In this document: piece by piece, positions 25,131 to 34,783 of the stretch
Layout: the number at the start of each line of letters is the position of its first letter
How positions within the stretch are numbered: the stretch's first letter is position 1
Source of the DNA: Castellaniella sp041677825
GTDB lineage: Bacteria > Pseudomonadota > Gammaproteobacteria > Burkholderiales > Burkholderiaceae_B
Direction of reading: 5' to 3'
Assembly: GCF_041677825.1 (NCBI RefSeq)
Contig: NZ_JBAYPG010000003.1
Location: 1-64,000, forward strand
DNA: 64,000 bases
Notes under the pieces: model-generated
The model's input: the letters and a program-made list of their open reading frames with translations, nothing else
The model's database searches: none
Told to the model about the DNA's origin: nothing
Made by a program: the position numbers and the translations under genes

Positions 25131-27032
25131 ATGTCAGACTCCACCAATGAGAAACCCATCCTGAGCCGGCGCGGCTTCCTCGGCGCCGCCGCCGTCACCG
25201 GCGCTGCTGCAGTCGGCGCCACGCACCTGACGACCGCCAGCGCCAAAGACAGCAAGGGCCAGCAAAGCGTCGAAGTCGCACCGGGCGAACTCGACGACTA
25301 TTACGCCTTCAATTCGGGCGGGCAGTCCGGCGAGGTCCGCATTCTGGGCCTGCCGTCCATGCGTGAACTGATGCGCATCCCCGTCTTCAACATGTGCAGC
25401 GCCACGGGCTGGGGCCGCACCAACGAGAGCCTGAAGATCCTGAATGGCAATCTCACGCCCGCCACCCGCGAGTTCGTGAAAACCATTGGCGGCGTGCTGC
25501 CCAACGGTGACCTGCACCACCCCCACATGTCCTTTACCGACGGTACCTACGACGGGCGCTACATCTTCGTCAACGACAAGGCCAACACCCGGGTCGCACG
25601 CATTCGGTGCGACGTGATGAAGACCGACAAGGTCGTTGAAATCCCCAACGCCGACGGCATCCACGGGCTACGCCCACAACGCTATCCGCGCACGGGTTAT
25701 GTGTTCTGCAATGGCGAACACATCGTGCCGCTGCCCAATGACGGCACGGTCATGGACAACCCGAAGGACAACTACTGGGCCATCTATACCGCCATCGACG
25801 GCGACACGATGGAGATCGCGTGGCAGGTGCTGGTCGACGGCAACCTTGACAATACGGATGCCGATTATCAGGGCAAATACTCGTTCTCCACGTGCTACAA
25901 CTCCGAAAAAGGGCTGAATGTCACCGAGATGTCGGCCAACGAGCAAGACTGGGCCGTGGTCTTCAATATCAAGCGCATCGAGGAAGCCGTCAAGAATGGC
26001 GACTACACCGAGATGAACGGCGTGCCCGTGGTCGACGGACGCAAGGGGTCCAGATACACCCGCTACATCCCGGTGCCGAACTCGCCACACGGCTGCAATG
26101 CAGCACCCGATGGCATCCACGTGGTGTTCAATGGCAAGCTCTCGCCCACCGTTACGGTGATCGACGTGCGCCTGCTCGACGATCTGTTCGACGACAAGAT
26201 CAGCGAGCGCGATGTGGTCGTGGCCGAACCCGAACTCGGCCTGGGGCCCCTGCACACAGCCTTCGACGGGCGCGGCAATGCCTACACCACGCTGTTCATC
26301 GACAGCCAGATGTGCAAGTGGAACATCGACAAGGCCAAACGCGCCTACAAGGGCGAACAGGTCGATCCCATCATCCAGAAGATCGATGTGCAGTATCAAC
26401 CGGGACACAACCATACCACCATGGGCGAAACCAAGGAAGCCGATGGCAAGTGGCTGATGTCCCTGAACAAGTTCTCCAAGGACCGGTTCCTCAATGTCGG
26501 CCCGCTCAAGCCCGAAAACGACCAGTTGATCGATATCTCGGGCGACGAAATGAAGCTGGTGCACGATGGCCCGAGCTTTGCCGAACCGCACGACGTCCTG
26601 CTGGTCAAGCGCTCCATCGTTCGGCCCAAGCATATCTGGGACCGCGACGATCCGATGTGGGAAGACGCGCGCGAATGGGCCAAAAAAGACGGGGTCACCC
26701 TCGAAGGGGCTGCCAATGTGATCCGCGATGGCAACAAGGTGCGGGTCTACATGGTCGCCATTGCCCCGGTGTTCAGCCTGTCGAACTTTGAAGTCAACGA
26801 GGGCGATGAGGTCACCGTATTCGTCACCAACATGGAACGCATCGAAGACCTGACTCACGGCTTCACGCTCAGCGGCTATGGCATCGCCATGGAAGTCGGC
26901 CCCCAGGCCACTTCTTCGGTCACTTTCATCGCATCGCGCCCCGGCGTGCACTGGTATTACTGCCAATGGTTCTGCCACGCGCTGCACATGGAGATGTCCG
27001 GCCAGATGAACGTCAAGCCGAAGAACACCTGA
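25131..27032 (+). CDS. nosZ: Nitrous-oxide reductase, Tat-exported (clade I)
   Basis: 633 residues from ATG 25131, with AGGGAGA upstream. The N-terminus has a Tat signal (SRRGFLGAAAVTGAAAVG). The beta-propeller carries His ligands of the CuZ centre, in DLHHPHMSF, SPHGCNAAPDGIHV, LGPLHTAF, QPGHNHTTMGE and FAEPHDVLL. The C-terminal cupredoxin domain carries the CuA site WYYCQWFCHALHMEM. It reduces N2O to N2 in the periplasm. The Tat signal places it in the canonical clade I group. Confidence 0.98.
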   Translation: MSDSTNEKPILSRRGFLGAAAVTGAAAVGATHLTTASAKDSKGQQSVEVAPGELDDYYAFNSGGQSGEVRILGLPSMRELMRIPVFNMCSATGWGRTNESLKILNGNLTPATREFVKTIGGVLPNGDLHHPHMSFTDGTYDGRYIFVNDKANTRVARIRCDVMKTDKVVEIPNADGIHGLRPQRYPRTGYVFCNGEHIVPLPNDGTVMDNPKDNYWAIYTAIDGDTMEIAWQVLVDGNLDNTDADYQGKYSFSTCYNSEKGLNVTEMSANEQDWAVVFNIKRIEEAVKNGDYTEMNGVPVVDGRKGSRYTRYIPVPNSPHGCNAAPDGIHVVFNGKLSPTVTVIDVRLLDDLFDDKISERDVVVAEPELGLGPLHTAFDGRGNAYTTLFIDSQMCKWNIDKAKRAYKGEQVDPIIQKIDVQYQPGHNHTTMGETKEADGKWLMSLNKFSKDRFLNVGPLKPENDQLIDISGDEMKLVHDGPSFAEPHDVLLVKRSIVRPKHIWDRDDPMWEDAREWAKKDGVTLEGAANVIRDGNKVRVYMVAIAPVFSLSNFEVNEGDEVTVFVTNMERIEDLTHGFTLSGYGIAMEVGPQATSSVTFIASRPGVHWYYCQWFCHALHMEMSGQMNVKPKNT

Positions 27033-27037
27033 GCACC

Positions 27038-28324
27038 ATGGCCAGTGTCCCATTCCTGAAAGCGGCGGCCGTCCTGGCTGCCGGGGCGGCCCTCTCGGGC
27101 CCCCCTGGAATGGCCCTGGCAGCCGACATCGACGTGTCTGCAGGCAGCAGCCTGCAGGCGGCCATCGCAGCGGCCGAACCAGGCGACACCCTGCGGCTGG
27201 CTGCGGGCGAATATGCCGGCAACCTGGTGATCGACAAGGCGCTGACCCTGCAGGGCCCCGCCGACCGCAGCGCCCACATCCTGGGTGAACGCAAGGGCCG
27301 CAGCGTCTGGATACAGGCCCCCGACGTGACCCTGAGGCACCTGACCATACGACATTCCGGCCTGAGCCTGCCGGACATGGACGCTGGCGTGTTTCTCGAC
27401 AAGCTCGCCACCCGCGCCCGCATCGTGGAAAACGACATTCTGGACAATTCCGTTGGCGTCTATCTGTGGGGCGCCCAGGATGCCGTGGTGGAACACAATC
27501 GCATCGTGGGCAACACAGGCCTGCGCGTGAACGAACGCGGCAACGGCATCACCGTGTGGAATGCGCCGGGCTCGAAGGTGCTGGACAACGACATCAGCGA
27601 AGGTCGCGATGGCATTTTCTCGAACAACAGCCGCGAAAACCTGTTCGCCGGCAACACATTCCGGCACCTGCGCTATGCCGTGCACTATATGTATACCAAC
27701 GATAGCCAGGTGAGCGGCAACGTGTCACTGGGCAATGAGATCGGCTATGCGATCATGTTTTCGCGCCGCCTCGTGGTCACCGACAACATCGCGGTGGACA
27801 GCGCAGCCCAGGGTCTGCTGCTGAATGCCACGGATGACTCGACCATCACCGGCAATGTGATCGTGCAGGGCGACCGATGTGTCTTCGTATACAACTCGAA
27901 CTTCAATCTTCTGGCAGACAACATCTTCCAGGACTGTGCCACCGGGGTCCATTACACCGGCTCCGAAGGCAATGAAATCCATGGCAATGCCTTCATGCAG
28001 AATCAGAATCAAGTCAAGTACGTAGGCACCCGTGTGCTCGAGTGGTCACATGAAGGGCGTGGCAATTATTGGTCGGACCTGTCCGCCTTCGACCTGGATG
28101 GCGACGGCATTGGCGATACGGCCTACCGGCCCAACGGCATCATCGACCAGGTCATCTGGCGCGCCCCCAGCGCCCGTCTGCTCCTGAACAGCCCGGCGGT
28201 CACCATCGTGCGCTGGGCGCAGTCCCAATTTCCGGCATTGCTGCCCGGTGGTGTGGTCGACAGCGCACCACTGATGACGGCCCCGGAATCCCGCACCTGG
28301 CACAAATACGAGACCCTGCCATGA
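27038..28324 (+). CDS. nosD: NosD, periplasmic copper-site maturation protein
   Basis: 428 residues from ATG 27038, five bases after nosZ. A Sec signal peptide (about residues 1-29, ending MALA-AD) precedes a right-handed parallel beta-helix of CASH/NosD repeats, e.g. NDILDNSVGVYLWGAQDAVV and NTFRHLRYAVHYMYTNDS. The C-terminal segment has WSHEGRGNYWSDLSAFDLDGDG. NosD works with the NosFY ABC transporter in sulfur supply and assembly of the CuZ cluster. Its stop overlaps the nosF start. Confidence 0.95.
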   Translation: MASVPFLKAAAVLAAGAALSGPPGMALAADIDVSAGSSLQAAIAAAEPGDTLRLAAGEYAGNLVIDKALTLQGPADRSAHILGERKGRSVWIQAPDVTLRHLTIRHSGLSLPDMDAGVFLDKLATRARIVENDILDNSVGVYLWGAQDAVVEHNRIVGNTGLRVNERGNGITVWNAPGSKVLDNDISEGRDGIFSNNSRENLFAGNTFRHLRYAVHYMYTNDSQVSGNVSLGNEIGYAIMFSRRLVVTDNIAVDSAAQGLLLNATDDSTITGNVIVQGDRCVFVYNSNFNLLADNIFQDCATGVHYTGSEGNEIHGNAFMQNQNQVKYVGTRVLEWSHEGRGNYWSDLSAFDLDGDGIGDTAYRPNGIIDQVIWRAPSARLLLNSPAVTIVRWAQSQFPALLPGGVVDSAPLMTAPESRTWHKYETLP

Positions 28325-29223
28325 CGGTCACTGGTTCTCCAATCGAGTTGCGCGCCGTCACGAAACGGTACGGGGCGCTGAACGCGGTCGATCAGGTCAG
28401 CCTGCATCTGGATCCGGGTGAATGCGTCATCCTGGCTGGCCACAACGGGGCCGGCAAGAGCACCCTGATCAAACTCATCCTGGGGCTAATCCGGCCTGAA
28501 TCGGGTACGGTACGCGTACTGGGCGAAACCCCGGGCACCCCTGCAGCCGCCCGGAGCCGACGGCACATCGGTTACCTGCCTGAAACCGTGGCCCTGTACC
28601 CATCCCAGACCGGGGTCGAGACGCTGGCGTTCTATGCGCGGCTGAAAGGGCTCAGCCCGGCCGGCAATCCGGCCCTGCTGTCACGCGTGGGCATCGCCGA
28701 TGCCGCCCGCCGCCGCGTGGGCGGCTATTCCAAGGGCATGCGCCAGCGGCTGGCGCTGGCCCAGGCCCTGTTGGGCCAGCCGCGCATCCTGTTGCTGGAC
28801 GAACCCACCTCCGGGCTCGACCCGGCCTCACGCCTGCTGTTTTACGAAATCGTGCGCGAACTGCGTGATCAGGGGGTCGCCATCCTGCTGTCCACCCATG
28901 CGCTGGCCGAACTCGAGGGCCTGGCCGATCGGGCCATCATCCTGCGCAAAGGCCAGAAGATCGCCGATGGCAACCTCAGCCAGTTGCGCCATCAGGCCGA
29001 CCTGCCCGTACGCATCCGGATCACGCTCGAGGCGCCGCCCGCACAGCCCCTGCCCGAATGGCGCCAGATCGCCGCACAGCGGTTCGAGCGCCACTGTTCC
29101 GAACGCGACAAACTCGCAAGCCTGCGGGCCGCGCATGACATACCGGGGATTTGCGACCTGGAACTCGACCATCCAGGCCTGGACGAAATGTATGCCCAGT
29201 TTCTGCACCGGGAGGATGCATGA
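28321..29223 (+). CDS. nosF: NosF, ABC transporter ATP-binding protein
   Basis: 300 residues. Walker A is GHNGAGKST, the signature region is VGGYSKGMRQRLALAQALL, Walker B is RILLLDEPTSGLDPAS, and the switch His is in STHALAE. The C-terminal 80 residues form the NosF-specific extension (RITLEAPPAQPLPEW). It pairs with NosY for N2O reductase maturation. It starts with an ATGA overlap on nosD, and its own stop overlaps nosY the same way. Confidence 0.96.
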   Translation: MTVTGSPIELRAVTKRYGALNAVDQVSLHLDPGECVILAGHNGAGKSTLIKLILGLIRPESGTVRVLGETPGTPAAARSRRHIGYLPETVALYPSQTGVETLAFYARLKGLSPAGNPALLSRVGIADAARRRVGGYSKGMRQRLALAQALLGQPRILLLDEPTSGLDPASRLLFYEIVRELRDQGVAILLSTHALAELEGLADRAIILRKGQKIADGNLSQLRHQADLPVRIRITLEAPPAQPLPEWRQIAAQRFERHCSERDKLASLRAAHDIPGICDLELDHPGLDEMYAQFLHREDA

Positions 29224-30050
29224 GCCCGACCCTGATCCTGATTCGCAAAGAGATCCGCGACAGCCTGCGCAATCGCTGGGTGCTTGCCGTGACCCTGCTG
29301 CTTGCGATGCTGGCTCTGTCACTGGGTTTCCTGGGCAGTGCACCCACGGGTTCAGTGAAGGTCGACCCCCTGACCGTCACCGTGGTCAGTCTCTCGAGCC
29401 TGTCGATCTTTCTGGTGCCGCTGATTGCCATGCTGCTTTCGTATGATGCGATCGTCGGCGAAATCGACCGCGGCACCATGGCCTTGCTGCTCAGCTACCC
29501 CGTATCGCGCCATCAGGTGATGGCCGGCAAGTTCCTTGGCCATCTGGCGACCCTGTCGCTGGCCACTTTCCTGGGTTATGGGGTGGCGGGGGTGGCACTG
29601 CAGGCCGCGCACGGTGAATTCGATCCTGCCGCCTGGGGCCCGTTTGGCCTGCTGATTGCAGCCAGCATCCTGCTGGGTGCCAGTTTTCTGGCACTGGGCT
29701 ACCTGATCAGCGCCCTGGTACAAGAGCGTGCAACGGCCGCGGGCCTGGCCATCGGTGTATGGCTGTTTCTGGTGGTGATCCAGGACATGGTGCTGCTGGG
29801 CATTCTGGTGGCCGATCAGGGGCGGCTGATCACGGATGCGGCCCTCAATGTGATCCTGCTCTTCAACCCGGCCGATGTCTATCGCCTGCTCAACCTGACC
29901 GGTCATGAGAATATTGCCATGTACGCAGGCATGGCCGGCCTGAGCGGCCAGGTGACGCTGTCGGCCATGACCCTGCTGCTGGTTCAGCTATTGTGGATCG
30001 CCCTGCCTCTGGCGCTGGCCTCCTGGGTGTTCAACCGGAGGGCGCTATGA
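29220..30050 (+). CDS. nosY: NosY, ABC transporter permease
   Basis: 276 residues from ATG 29220, with six hydrophobic helices (first NRWVLAVTLLLAMLALSLGFL). It is the ABC2-type permease with cytoplasmic DRGTMALLLSYPVSRHQVMAGKF as ATPase contact segment. It forms the NosFY exporter, the membrane partner of NosD. It overlaps nosF and nosL by four bases each. Confidence 0.95.
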   Translation: MSPTLILIRKEIRDSLRNRWVLAVTLLLAMLALSLGFLGSAPTGSVKVDPLTVTVVSLSSLSIFLVPLIAMLLSYDAIVGEIDRGTMALLLSYPVSRHQVMAGKFLGHLATLSLATFLGYGVAGVALQAAHGEFDPAAWGPFGLLIAASILLGASFLALGYLISALVQERATAAGLAIGVWLFLVVIQDMVLLGILVADQGRLITDAALNVILLFNPADVYRLLNLTGHENIAMYAGMAGLSGQVTLSAMTLLLVQLLWIALPLALASWVFNRRAL

Positions 30051-30628
30051 GGCACAGACTGGTCACCCGCAGGCTGCTGGCGGCCGGCGCCACGGGCCTT
30101 GTTGCCCTGTTGCTCGCAAGCTGCAGCGATCAGGGCACGGGCTCGCCCCCACCGGCGCCCAGCGCAATGACCGACGACGCCATCGGCCATTATTGCGGCA
30201 TGTTTCTTGTCGAGCACATCGGGCCCAAGGGCCAGATTCTGCTGCGGGATCAAAAACAGCCCGTGTGGTTTTCAACCATACGCGAGGTGTTCGCCTACAC
30301 TCTGCTGCCCGAAGAGCCCAAGACCATCGTCGCCATCTATGTCCAGGACATGGGTCGTGCCGGCGTCGATGGCAACCCGCCCGATGAGGCCTGGATCGAT
30401 GCCCGCAGCGCCCACTATGTGATCGAAAGCGATACCGTGGGTGCCATGGGCGCGCCCGATGCCCTGCCCTTCGAGCACCTGGAGCAGGCCCAGGCCTTTG
30501 TACGGGATCATGGCGGACGCGTCCTGGGTTTCGAAGACATGCCCGAAGACTATGTGCTGCGCTATGTCGAGCCCGTAGCGGCCGACCGCCCAGCGGCACC
30601 CCAACCAGCCGGAGTCCCCCCATCATGA
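30047..30628 (+). CDS. nosL: NosL, copper chaperone lipoprotein
   Basis: 193 residues from ATG 30047. A lipoprotein signal ends with the lipobox LLASC (Cys about residue 25). The copper-binding motif HYCGMFL follows, then typical NosL blocks (KGQILLRDQKQPVWFSTIREVFAYTLLPEE, AHYVIESDTVGAMGAPDALPF). It brings Cu(I) to the N2O reductase assembly site. It is coupled to nosY and nosX by ATGA overlaps. Confidence 0.95.
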   Translation: MRHRLVTRRLLAAGATGLVALLLASCSDQGTGSPPPAPSAMTDDAIGHYCGMFLVEHIGPKGQILLRDQKQPVWFSTIREVFAYTLLPEEPKTIVAIYVQDMGRAGVDGNPPDEAWIDARSAHYVIESDTVGAMGAPDALPFEHLEQAQAFVRDHGGRVLGFEDMPEDYVLRYVEPVAADRPAAPQPAGVPPS

Positions 30629-31623
30629 CACCCGCCACCCCGTCCCGCCGCCGATTTCTCGGTATCCTGGCAGCCAGCAGCGCCCTGCTGGGCACTGCGC
30701 CACTGCATGCGGCCTTGCGCATACCCGAACCCGTCATCTGGCGCGGGGTTGCGCTGGGTGCCGACGCCCAGTTGCAGATCCTGCACCCCGATCGCAGCCA
30801 CGCCGAAGCGCTGGTGCGCATGGCGGTCGCCGAAGTACACCGGCTCGAACGCATATTCAGCCTGTACCGTGAAGACAGCGCCCTGGTGCGCCTGAATCGC
30901 GACGGCCACCTGGCCCTGCCACCCGCCGAACTGGCCGAACTGCTGACCCGCGCGCTGGCCTTCGCCGAACAGACCGCGGGCCACTTCGATCCCAGCGTCC
31001 AGCCACTCTGGGCACTCTATGCAACCCATGCGCGCACTGGCCAGGCCCTGCCCCCGGACCCTGGTGCCCTGCAGGCTGCTCTGGCACAAGTGGACTATCG
31101 CGCCATCCGGCTGGATGACGATGGCATCGCGCTGGAGCGCCCCGGCATGGCCCTGACCTTGAACGGCATTGCCCAGGGCTATATCACCGACCGCGTCACT
31201 GAACTGCTGCAGGCCCACGGGCTGGACCGCGCACTGGTCGACATGGGTGAAACCCGCGCCCTGGGCGCCCCCGGTGCGGACCGTCCATGGCGCGCCGGCA
31301 TCGCGGACCCCGACCAGCCTGGCCACCTGCTGCAGATCCTGCCCCTGGATGGCCCAACGCAAGCGCTGGCCACATCCGGGGGCTACGGCACCCCGCTGGA
31401 TCCCAGCGGGCGCTTCACGCACCTGTTCAACCCCCGGTCGGGCAGCGCGGTGCCGCTGTGGCGCAGCGTAACCGTACGCGCGGCCGATGCCACCACGGCC
31501 GACGCCCTGTCCACCGCCTTCTCGCACATGCCGGAAGCAAAAATCCGTGGTATAGTCGAACGCTTGCCAATCCAGGCTTGGCTACTGCCCGAACAGGGCC
31601 ACAGTCTGCAGTATCTGGCTTAG
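30625..31623 (+). CDS. nosX: NosX, FAD:protein FMN transferase (ApbE family)
   Basis: 332 residues with a twin-arginine signal (PSRRRFLGILAASSALL). The ApbE core shows VHRLERIFSLYREDSALVRLN, the flavin-binding LNGIAQGYITDRVTELL, VDMGETRALG, and ATSGGYGTPLDPSGRFTHLFNPRSG. ApbE-type enzymes attach FMN through a phosphoester to a Thr in the SGAT motif, here most likely that of NosR. It is the last gene of the nos operon, overlapping nosL by four bases. Confidence 0.94.
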   Translation: MTPATPSRRRFLGILAASSALLGTAPLHAALRIPEPVIWRGVALGADAQLQILHPDRSHAEALVRMAVAEVHRLERIFSLYREDSALVRLNRDGHLALPPAELAELLTRALAFAEQTAGHFDPSVQPLWALYATHARTGQALPPDPGALQAALAQVDYRAIRLDDDGIALERPGMALTLNGIAQGYITDRVTELLQAHGLDRALVDMGETRALGAPGADRPWRAGIADPDQPGHLLQILPLDGPTQALATSGGYGTPLDPSGRFTHLFNPRSGSAVPLWRSVTVRAADATTADALSTAFSHMPEAKIRGIVERLPIQAWLLPEQGHSLQYLA

Positions 31624-31674
31624 GCAAAAGCGCAACATGCCCTGCAAAGATCATGGTATGATGTCGCCTCTTAA

Positions 31675-31751
31675 GCGGCTGTAGCTCAGTTGGATAGAGT
31701 ACTTGGCTACGAACCAAGGGGTCGTGGGTTCGAATCCTGCCAGCCGCGCCA
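31675..31751 (+). tRNA. tRNA-Arg (ACG)
   Basis: A full cloverleaf: acceptor stem GCGGCTG / CAGCCGC, anticodon arm CTTGG-CTACGAA-CCAAG with anticodon ACG, T-loop TTCGAAT, and an encoded CCA end. A TATGAT at 31657 with a GC-rich discriminator could be its -10. tRNA 3' ends of this kind are common integration sites, and accessory genes begin just downstream. Confidence 0.97.
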
Positions 31752-31779
31752 GAATTTACTAGTGTTATCAGCTAGTTAG

Positions 31780-31815
31780 AACCGCCTAGGGCTCCAATCC
31801 CTAGGCGGTTTTTCT
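31780..31815 (+). terminator. Rho-independent terminator after tRNA-Arg
   Basis: A perfect 12-bp stem (AACCGCCTAGGG / CCCTAGGCGGTT) with a 7-base loop is followed directly by a T-run (TTTTTCT). It lies 28 bases after the tRNA CCA end. A tandem copy of TGCGTGACTT follows at about 31821-31840. Confidence 0.9.
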
Positions 31816-31983
31816 TTGCCTGCGTGACTTTTGCGTGACTTCGCCGGCGATGGCATGGAGCCGGGCGTGGCGCATGATGGCCATCAGATCGATGAGCGGC
31901 GCCACGCGCATGGGCTCGCATTTGGCGGTAAGATTTCAATGACCATGAATTTTTTGTGGTTATTGAAACCACTGGAGACAACA

Positions 31984-32472
31984 ATGATGCAGGATGCAGA
32001 TTTGGGGCGAGGACTCGTCCTGTTCTTCCGTTTGGCCATGGGTTGGACATTTCTATACGCGGCCAGCCACCAGATATTCGATCCAGGCTGGAGCGTCGCG
32101 GGCTTTCTGTCCCATACCAGAACGTTCAACGGCATTTATGCCGTCTTCGCGGCGCCGCCCCTGGCGGCTGTGGTCAGTTTTCTGGTGGGATACGGCCATT
32201 TGCTGATTGGCCTGTCGCTCATCCTGGGGCTGCTCACACGGGTCAGTGCCGCATTTGGCGTGTTGCTGATGATCCTGTACTGGACTGCGCATATGGACTG
32301 GCCGTACATCGGCGACACGAACAATTTCATCCTGGACTATCACATCGTGTACGCGGGCGTGTTGCTGCTGCTGATCCAGACCAGGGCCGGCCAGACATTT
32401 GGTCTGGATCGCTGGCTGGCAAAGCAGCCACTGGCCCAGTCATGCCCACAGATCAGGGCACTGATCGGCTGA
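31984..32472 (+). CDS. DoxX family membrane protein
   Basis: 162 residues from the ATG at 31984, which has TGGAGA upstream; an earlier in-frame ATG at 31939 is less likely. Four hydrophobic helices are visible (starting LVLFFRLAMGWTFLYAASHQ), with the GYGHLLIGLSLILGLLTRVSA core and a conserved Asp-Tyr region (NNFILDYHIVYAGVLLLLI) common in DoxX/DoxD-like quinone-reducing subunits. The function here is unknown. It stands alone between the tRNA terminator and the sugar-type ABC operon. Confidence 0.8.
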   Translation: MMQDADLGRGLVLFFRLAMGWTFLYAASHQIFDPGWSVAGFLSHTRTFNGIYAVFAAPPLAAVVSFLVGYGHLLIGLSLILGLLTRVSAAFGVLLMILYWTAHMDWPYIGDTNNFILDYHIVYAGVLLLLIQTRAGQTFGLDRWLAKQPLAQSCPQIRALIG

Positions 32473-32568
32473 ACCGGACCCGCTGGGCAGGCCACGCAAT
32501 CAGCGCGGCCATCGCCCCCGATGCCTGTGGCGCAAGCCTGCACACGATCGAAGACAGGGGCCTCCATG

Positions 32569-32596
32569 TTGATTCCTGGCCAGAGAGCAGTACAAT
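32569..32596 (+). promoter_or_regulatory. Candidate promoter of the ribose-type ABC operon
   Basis: TTGATT (32569-32574) and TACAAT (32591-32596) are 16 bp apart, 75 bp before the first permease gene. No clear operator was recognised around it. Confidence 0.45.
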
Positions 32597-32671
32597 CAAG
32601 CCAAATTCAACAAAAAGCTCAAGCATAAAATTTCACGAGACAAGAGGCCTCAGGCAGCCCCGCCCCATCCC

Positions 32672-33661
32672 ATGCAGATATCGACACGCCTTTCCCAGCT
32701 ATCCCAGGAACAGATCGTATTTGGGGCGGCCGTCCTGCTGTCGGTGATCTTCCTGTTCACCGTACCCGGCTTCGATACCATCGGCAATTTCTCGCAGATC
32801 CTCGAGCGGGTCACCGTGGTCGGCATCCTGGCGCTGGGGGCGTCCATCGTGGTGATCGGCGGGGGGCTCGATCTGTCCCAGGTGGCTTCGGCGATGGCCG
32901 GCAGCGGTCTGGCCGTGCTGCTGATGAACACCGGCTGGCCCATCTCGACCTCACTGCTGGTGGGTCTGCTGGTCTGCGTGGCCATCGGCGTCATCAACGG
33001 CTACATCATCGCCTACATCGAAATACCGGCGTTCTTCGCGACCCTGGCCACCAACCTGGTGATCTTCGGGGTCGCACGGGTCCTGCTGTTCAAATCCACC
33101 TTCCGTCTCTACCTGGATGACGCCGTGGCGGACTCCCCGTTTTTTGTATTCCTGAGCGCGCGCGTATTTGCCATCCCGGTGTCCACCCTGCTGTTCATTG
33201 CACTGGTGCTCATTCTGTATCTGCTGCTGCGCCACACCACGGTAGGTCGCACGCTGTATGCCATTGGCGACAACAGCCGCACGGCGCGCGAAAATGGCGT
33301 ACCGGTGCGCCTGTACACCATATTCAAATATACGTTCTGCGCCATCTTTGGCTATATCGCCGGAATCGTCTTTCTATCCACCATTCACAACATCGATGCG
33401 GGCGTCATGATAGGCACCATGATCTTCGATGTGATCCTGATCGTCGTGCTGGGCGGGGTCAGCCTGGTGGGTGGACGCGGCACGCCCTTTTCGGTGCTGC
33501 TGGGCGCGATCCTGATCGGCCTGCTGCTCAACGGCATGACGCTGCTCGATCTCAACAACGACCTGCAGGATGTGGCCAGGGGGCTGGTGCTTCTTGCGGC
33601 CATCGTGATCGACAACCGGCTTCATCCACGCAATGAAGAAACCGCCAGAAAAGGAGAATGA
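32672..33661 (+). CDS. Ribose/carbohydrate-type ABC transporter permease
   Basis: 329 residues of the RbsC/AraH (BPD_transp_2) family with about nine or ten membrane helices. Family marks are TVVGILALGASIVVIGGGLDLS, NGYIIAYIEIPAFFATLATNLV and the cytoplasmic coupling loop IGDNSRTARENGVPVRLYTI. It is the first gene of the transporter set. It would form a heterodimer with the permease half of the protein at 34875. The RBS is weak. Substrate unknown. Confidence 0.9.
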   Translation: MQISTRLSQLSQEQIVFGAAVLLSVIFLFTVPGFDTIGNFSQILERVTVVGILALGASIVVIGGGLDLSQVASAMAGSGLAVLLMNTGWPISTSLLVGLLVCVAIGVINGYIIAYIEIPAFFATLATNLVIFGVARVLLFKSTFRLYLDDAVADSPFFVFLSARVFAIPVSTLLFIALVLILYLLLRHTTVGRTLYAIGDNSRTARENGVPVRLYTIFKYTFCAIFGYIAGIVFLSTIHNIDAGVMIGTMIFDVILIVVLGGVSLVGGRGTPFSVLLGAILIGLLLNGMTLLDLNNDLQDVARGLVLLAAIVIDNRLHPRNEETARKGE

Positions 33662-33761
33662 ACCATCGCCCCCCTGACGTACATGCCATCGGCATGGCAA
33701 GCAGAAGCCCCGGCAACACAGGGCCAGCAGGATTTCAACTGAAACAAGAGAGGACACAACA

Positions 33762-34742
33762 ATGCGGTACATACTAGCCAGTCTGATTGCCATTCTGGGA
33801 TGCTCGGCATCCATCCCGGCCAGCGCCCAGCTCAAGGATGCCCCTCATGAGCAATGGGCCAAGGATGTCGAGGGCAAATCCGTCGTATACATACCGGTGA
33901 GCCTGTCACTGCCGCTCATGAACATCTGGAAGGATGAGCTGGAAATCCGGGCCAAAGAAGCCAACATCGAGTTCACCACGCTGGACCCGAATCTGGATGT
34001 ACAGAAACAGAACCAGATGATCGCCTCGCTCATCCCCAAGAAACCCGATGTCATCATCGTGCACAATCCGGACCGGCAGGCCCTGGCCCGGATCCTGAAG
34101 CAGGCCAACAAGGCCGGCATCTACGTGATCCAGATCAACATGGGCTCGACGTATGCCAGCGATGCCTTCATCGGGGTGGATGCCTACAACCTGGGGTCCA
34201 AGATGGGCAAGGCGGCCGCAGAAGTGTGTCTCGCACCCGATGCGCCATCGAAGAATCTCGCCATCGTCACCGGTTCACTGGTTTCGCAGTTCAGCATCGA
34301 CCAGATGAACGGCATGCTGTCCGAAATCGAGAAGCACCCGGAACTGAACGTGGTCACCAAGCAGGTGGTCAACTGGGATCCGAAAACGGACTTCGACAAA
34401 GTATCCACCATCGTCGATGCCCACAAGGATCTGTGCGCCATTCTCGATGAGTACGACGGCGAGGCCATTGGCGCAGCCCGTGCACTCGAGCGGGCCGGGC
34501 TGACGGGCAAGACAAAATTGATCTCTGCCGGTGCCGGGGGCGAATTTGCCTGCAAGTATGCAGAAAACGGGCAAATCTACAAGAATTTCAGCTACCAGGC
34601 AAAAGAGCAGGCGATCCAGTTCATGACCATCGCCCAGTACCTGATGCAAAGCGGCCTGAAGCCCGGTTCGGTCACTACCACCATCTACACGCCCAGTATC
34701 GAGATCTCCAAAGACACGCTGAAGGACGCCGGCTGTCAGTAG
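33762..34742 (+). CDS. Periplasmic sugar-binding-type protein of ABC transporter
   Basis: 326 residues. A signal peptide ends at about residue 23 (SIPASA-QLKD). The mature part is a Peripla_BP_4/RbsB-like fold: VVYIPVSLSLPLMNIWKDELE, DVIIVHNPDRQALARILKQANKAGIYVI, and hinge segments ILDEYDGEAIGAARALERAG. GAGAGGA precedes the ATG. The many aromatic and charged residues in predicted binding loops do not reveal the ligand. It sits between the two permease genes, and a small hairpin lies behind it. Confidence 0.9.
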   Translation: MRYILASLIAILGCSASIPASAQLKDAPHEQWAKDVEGKSVVYIPVSLSLPLMNIWKDELEIRAKEANIEFTTLDPNLDVQKQNQMIASLIPKKPDVIIVHNPDRQALARILKQANKAGIYVIQINMGSTYASDAFIGVDAYNLGSKMGKAAAEVCLAPDAPSKNLAIVTGSLVSQFSIDQMNGMLSEIEKHPELNVVTKQVVNWDPKTDFDKVSTIVDAHKDLCAILDEYDGEAIGAARALERAGLTGKTKLISAGAGGEFACKYAENGQIYKNFSYQAKEQAIQFMTIAQYLMQSGLKPGSVTTTIYTPSIEISKDTLKDAGCQ

Positions 34743-34783
34743 CCAAGAGGGGGCACCAGCCCACCAGGCACCCACTCCCGGAA

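Noticed and set aside
31821..31840. Tandem TGCGTGACTT as remnant of a phage integrase site
   Set aside because: Two short copies without a nearby integrase or a second tRNA end are not enough to call an attachment site.
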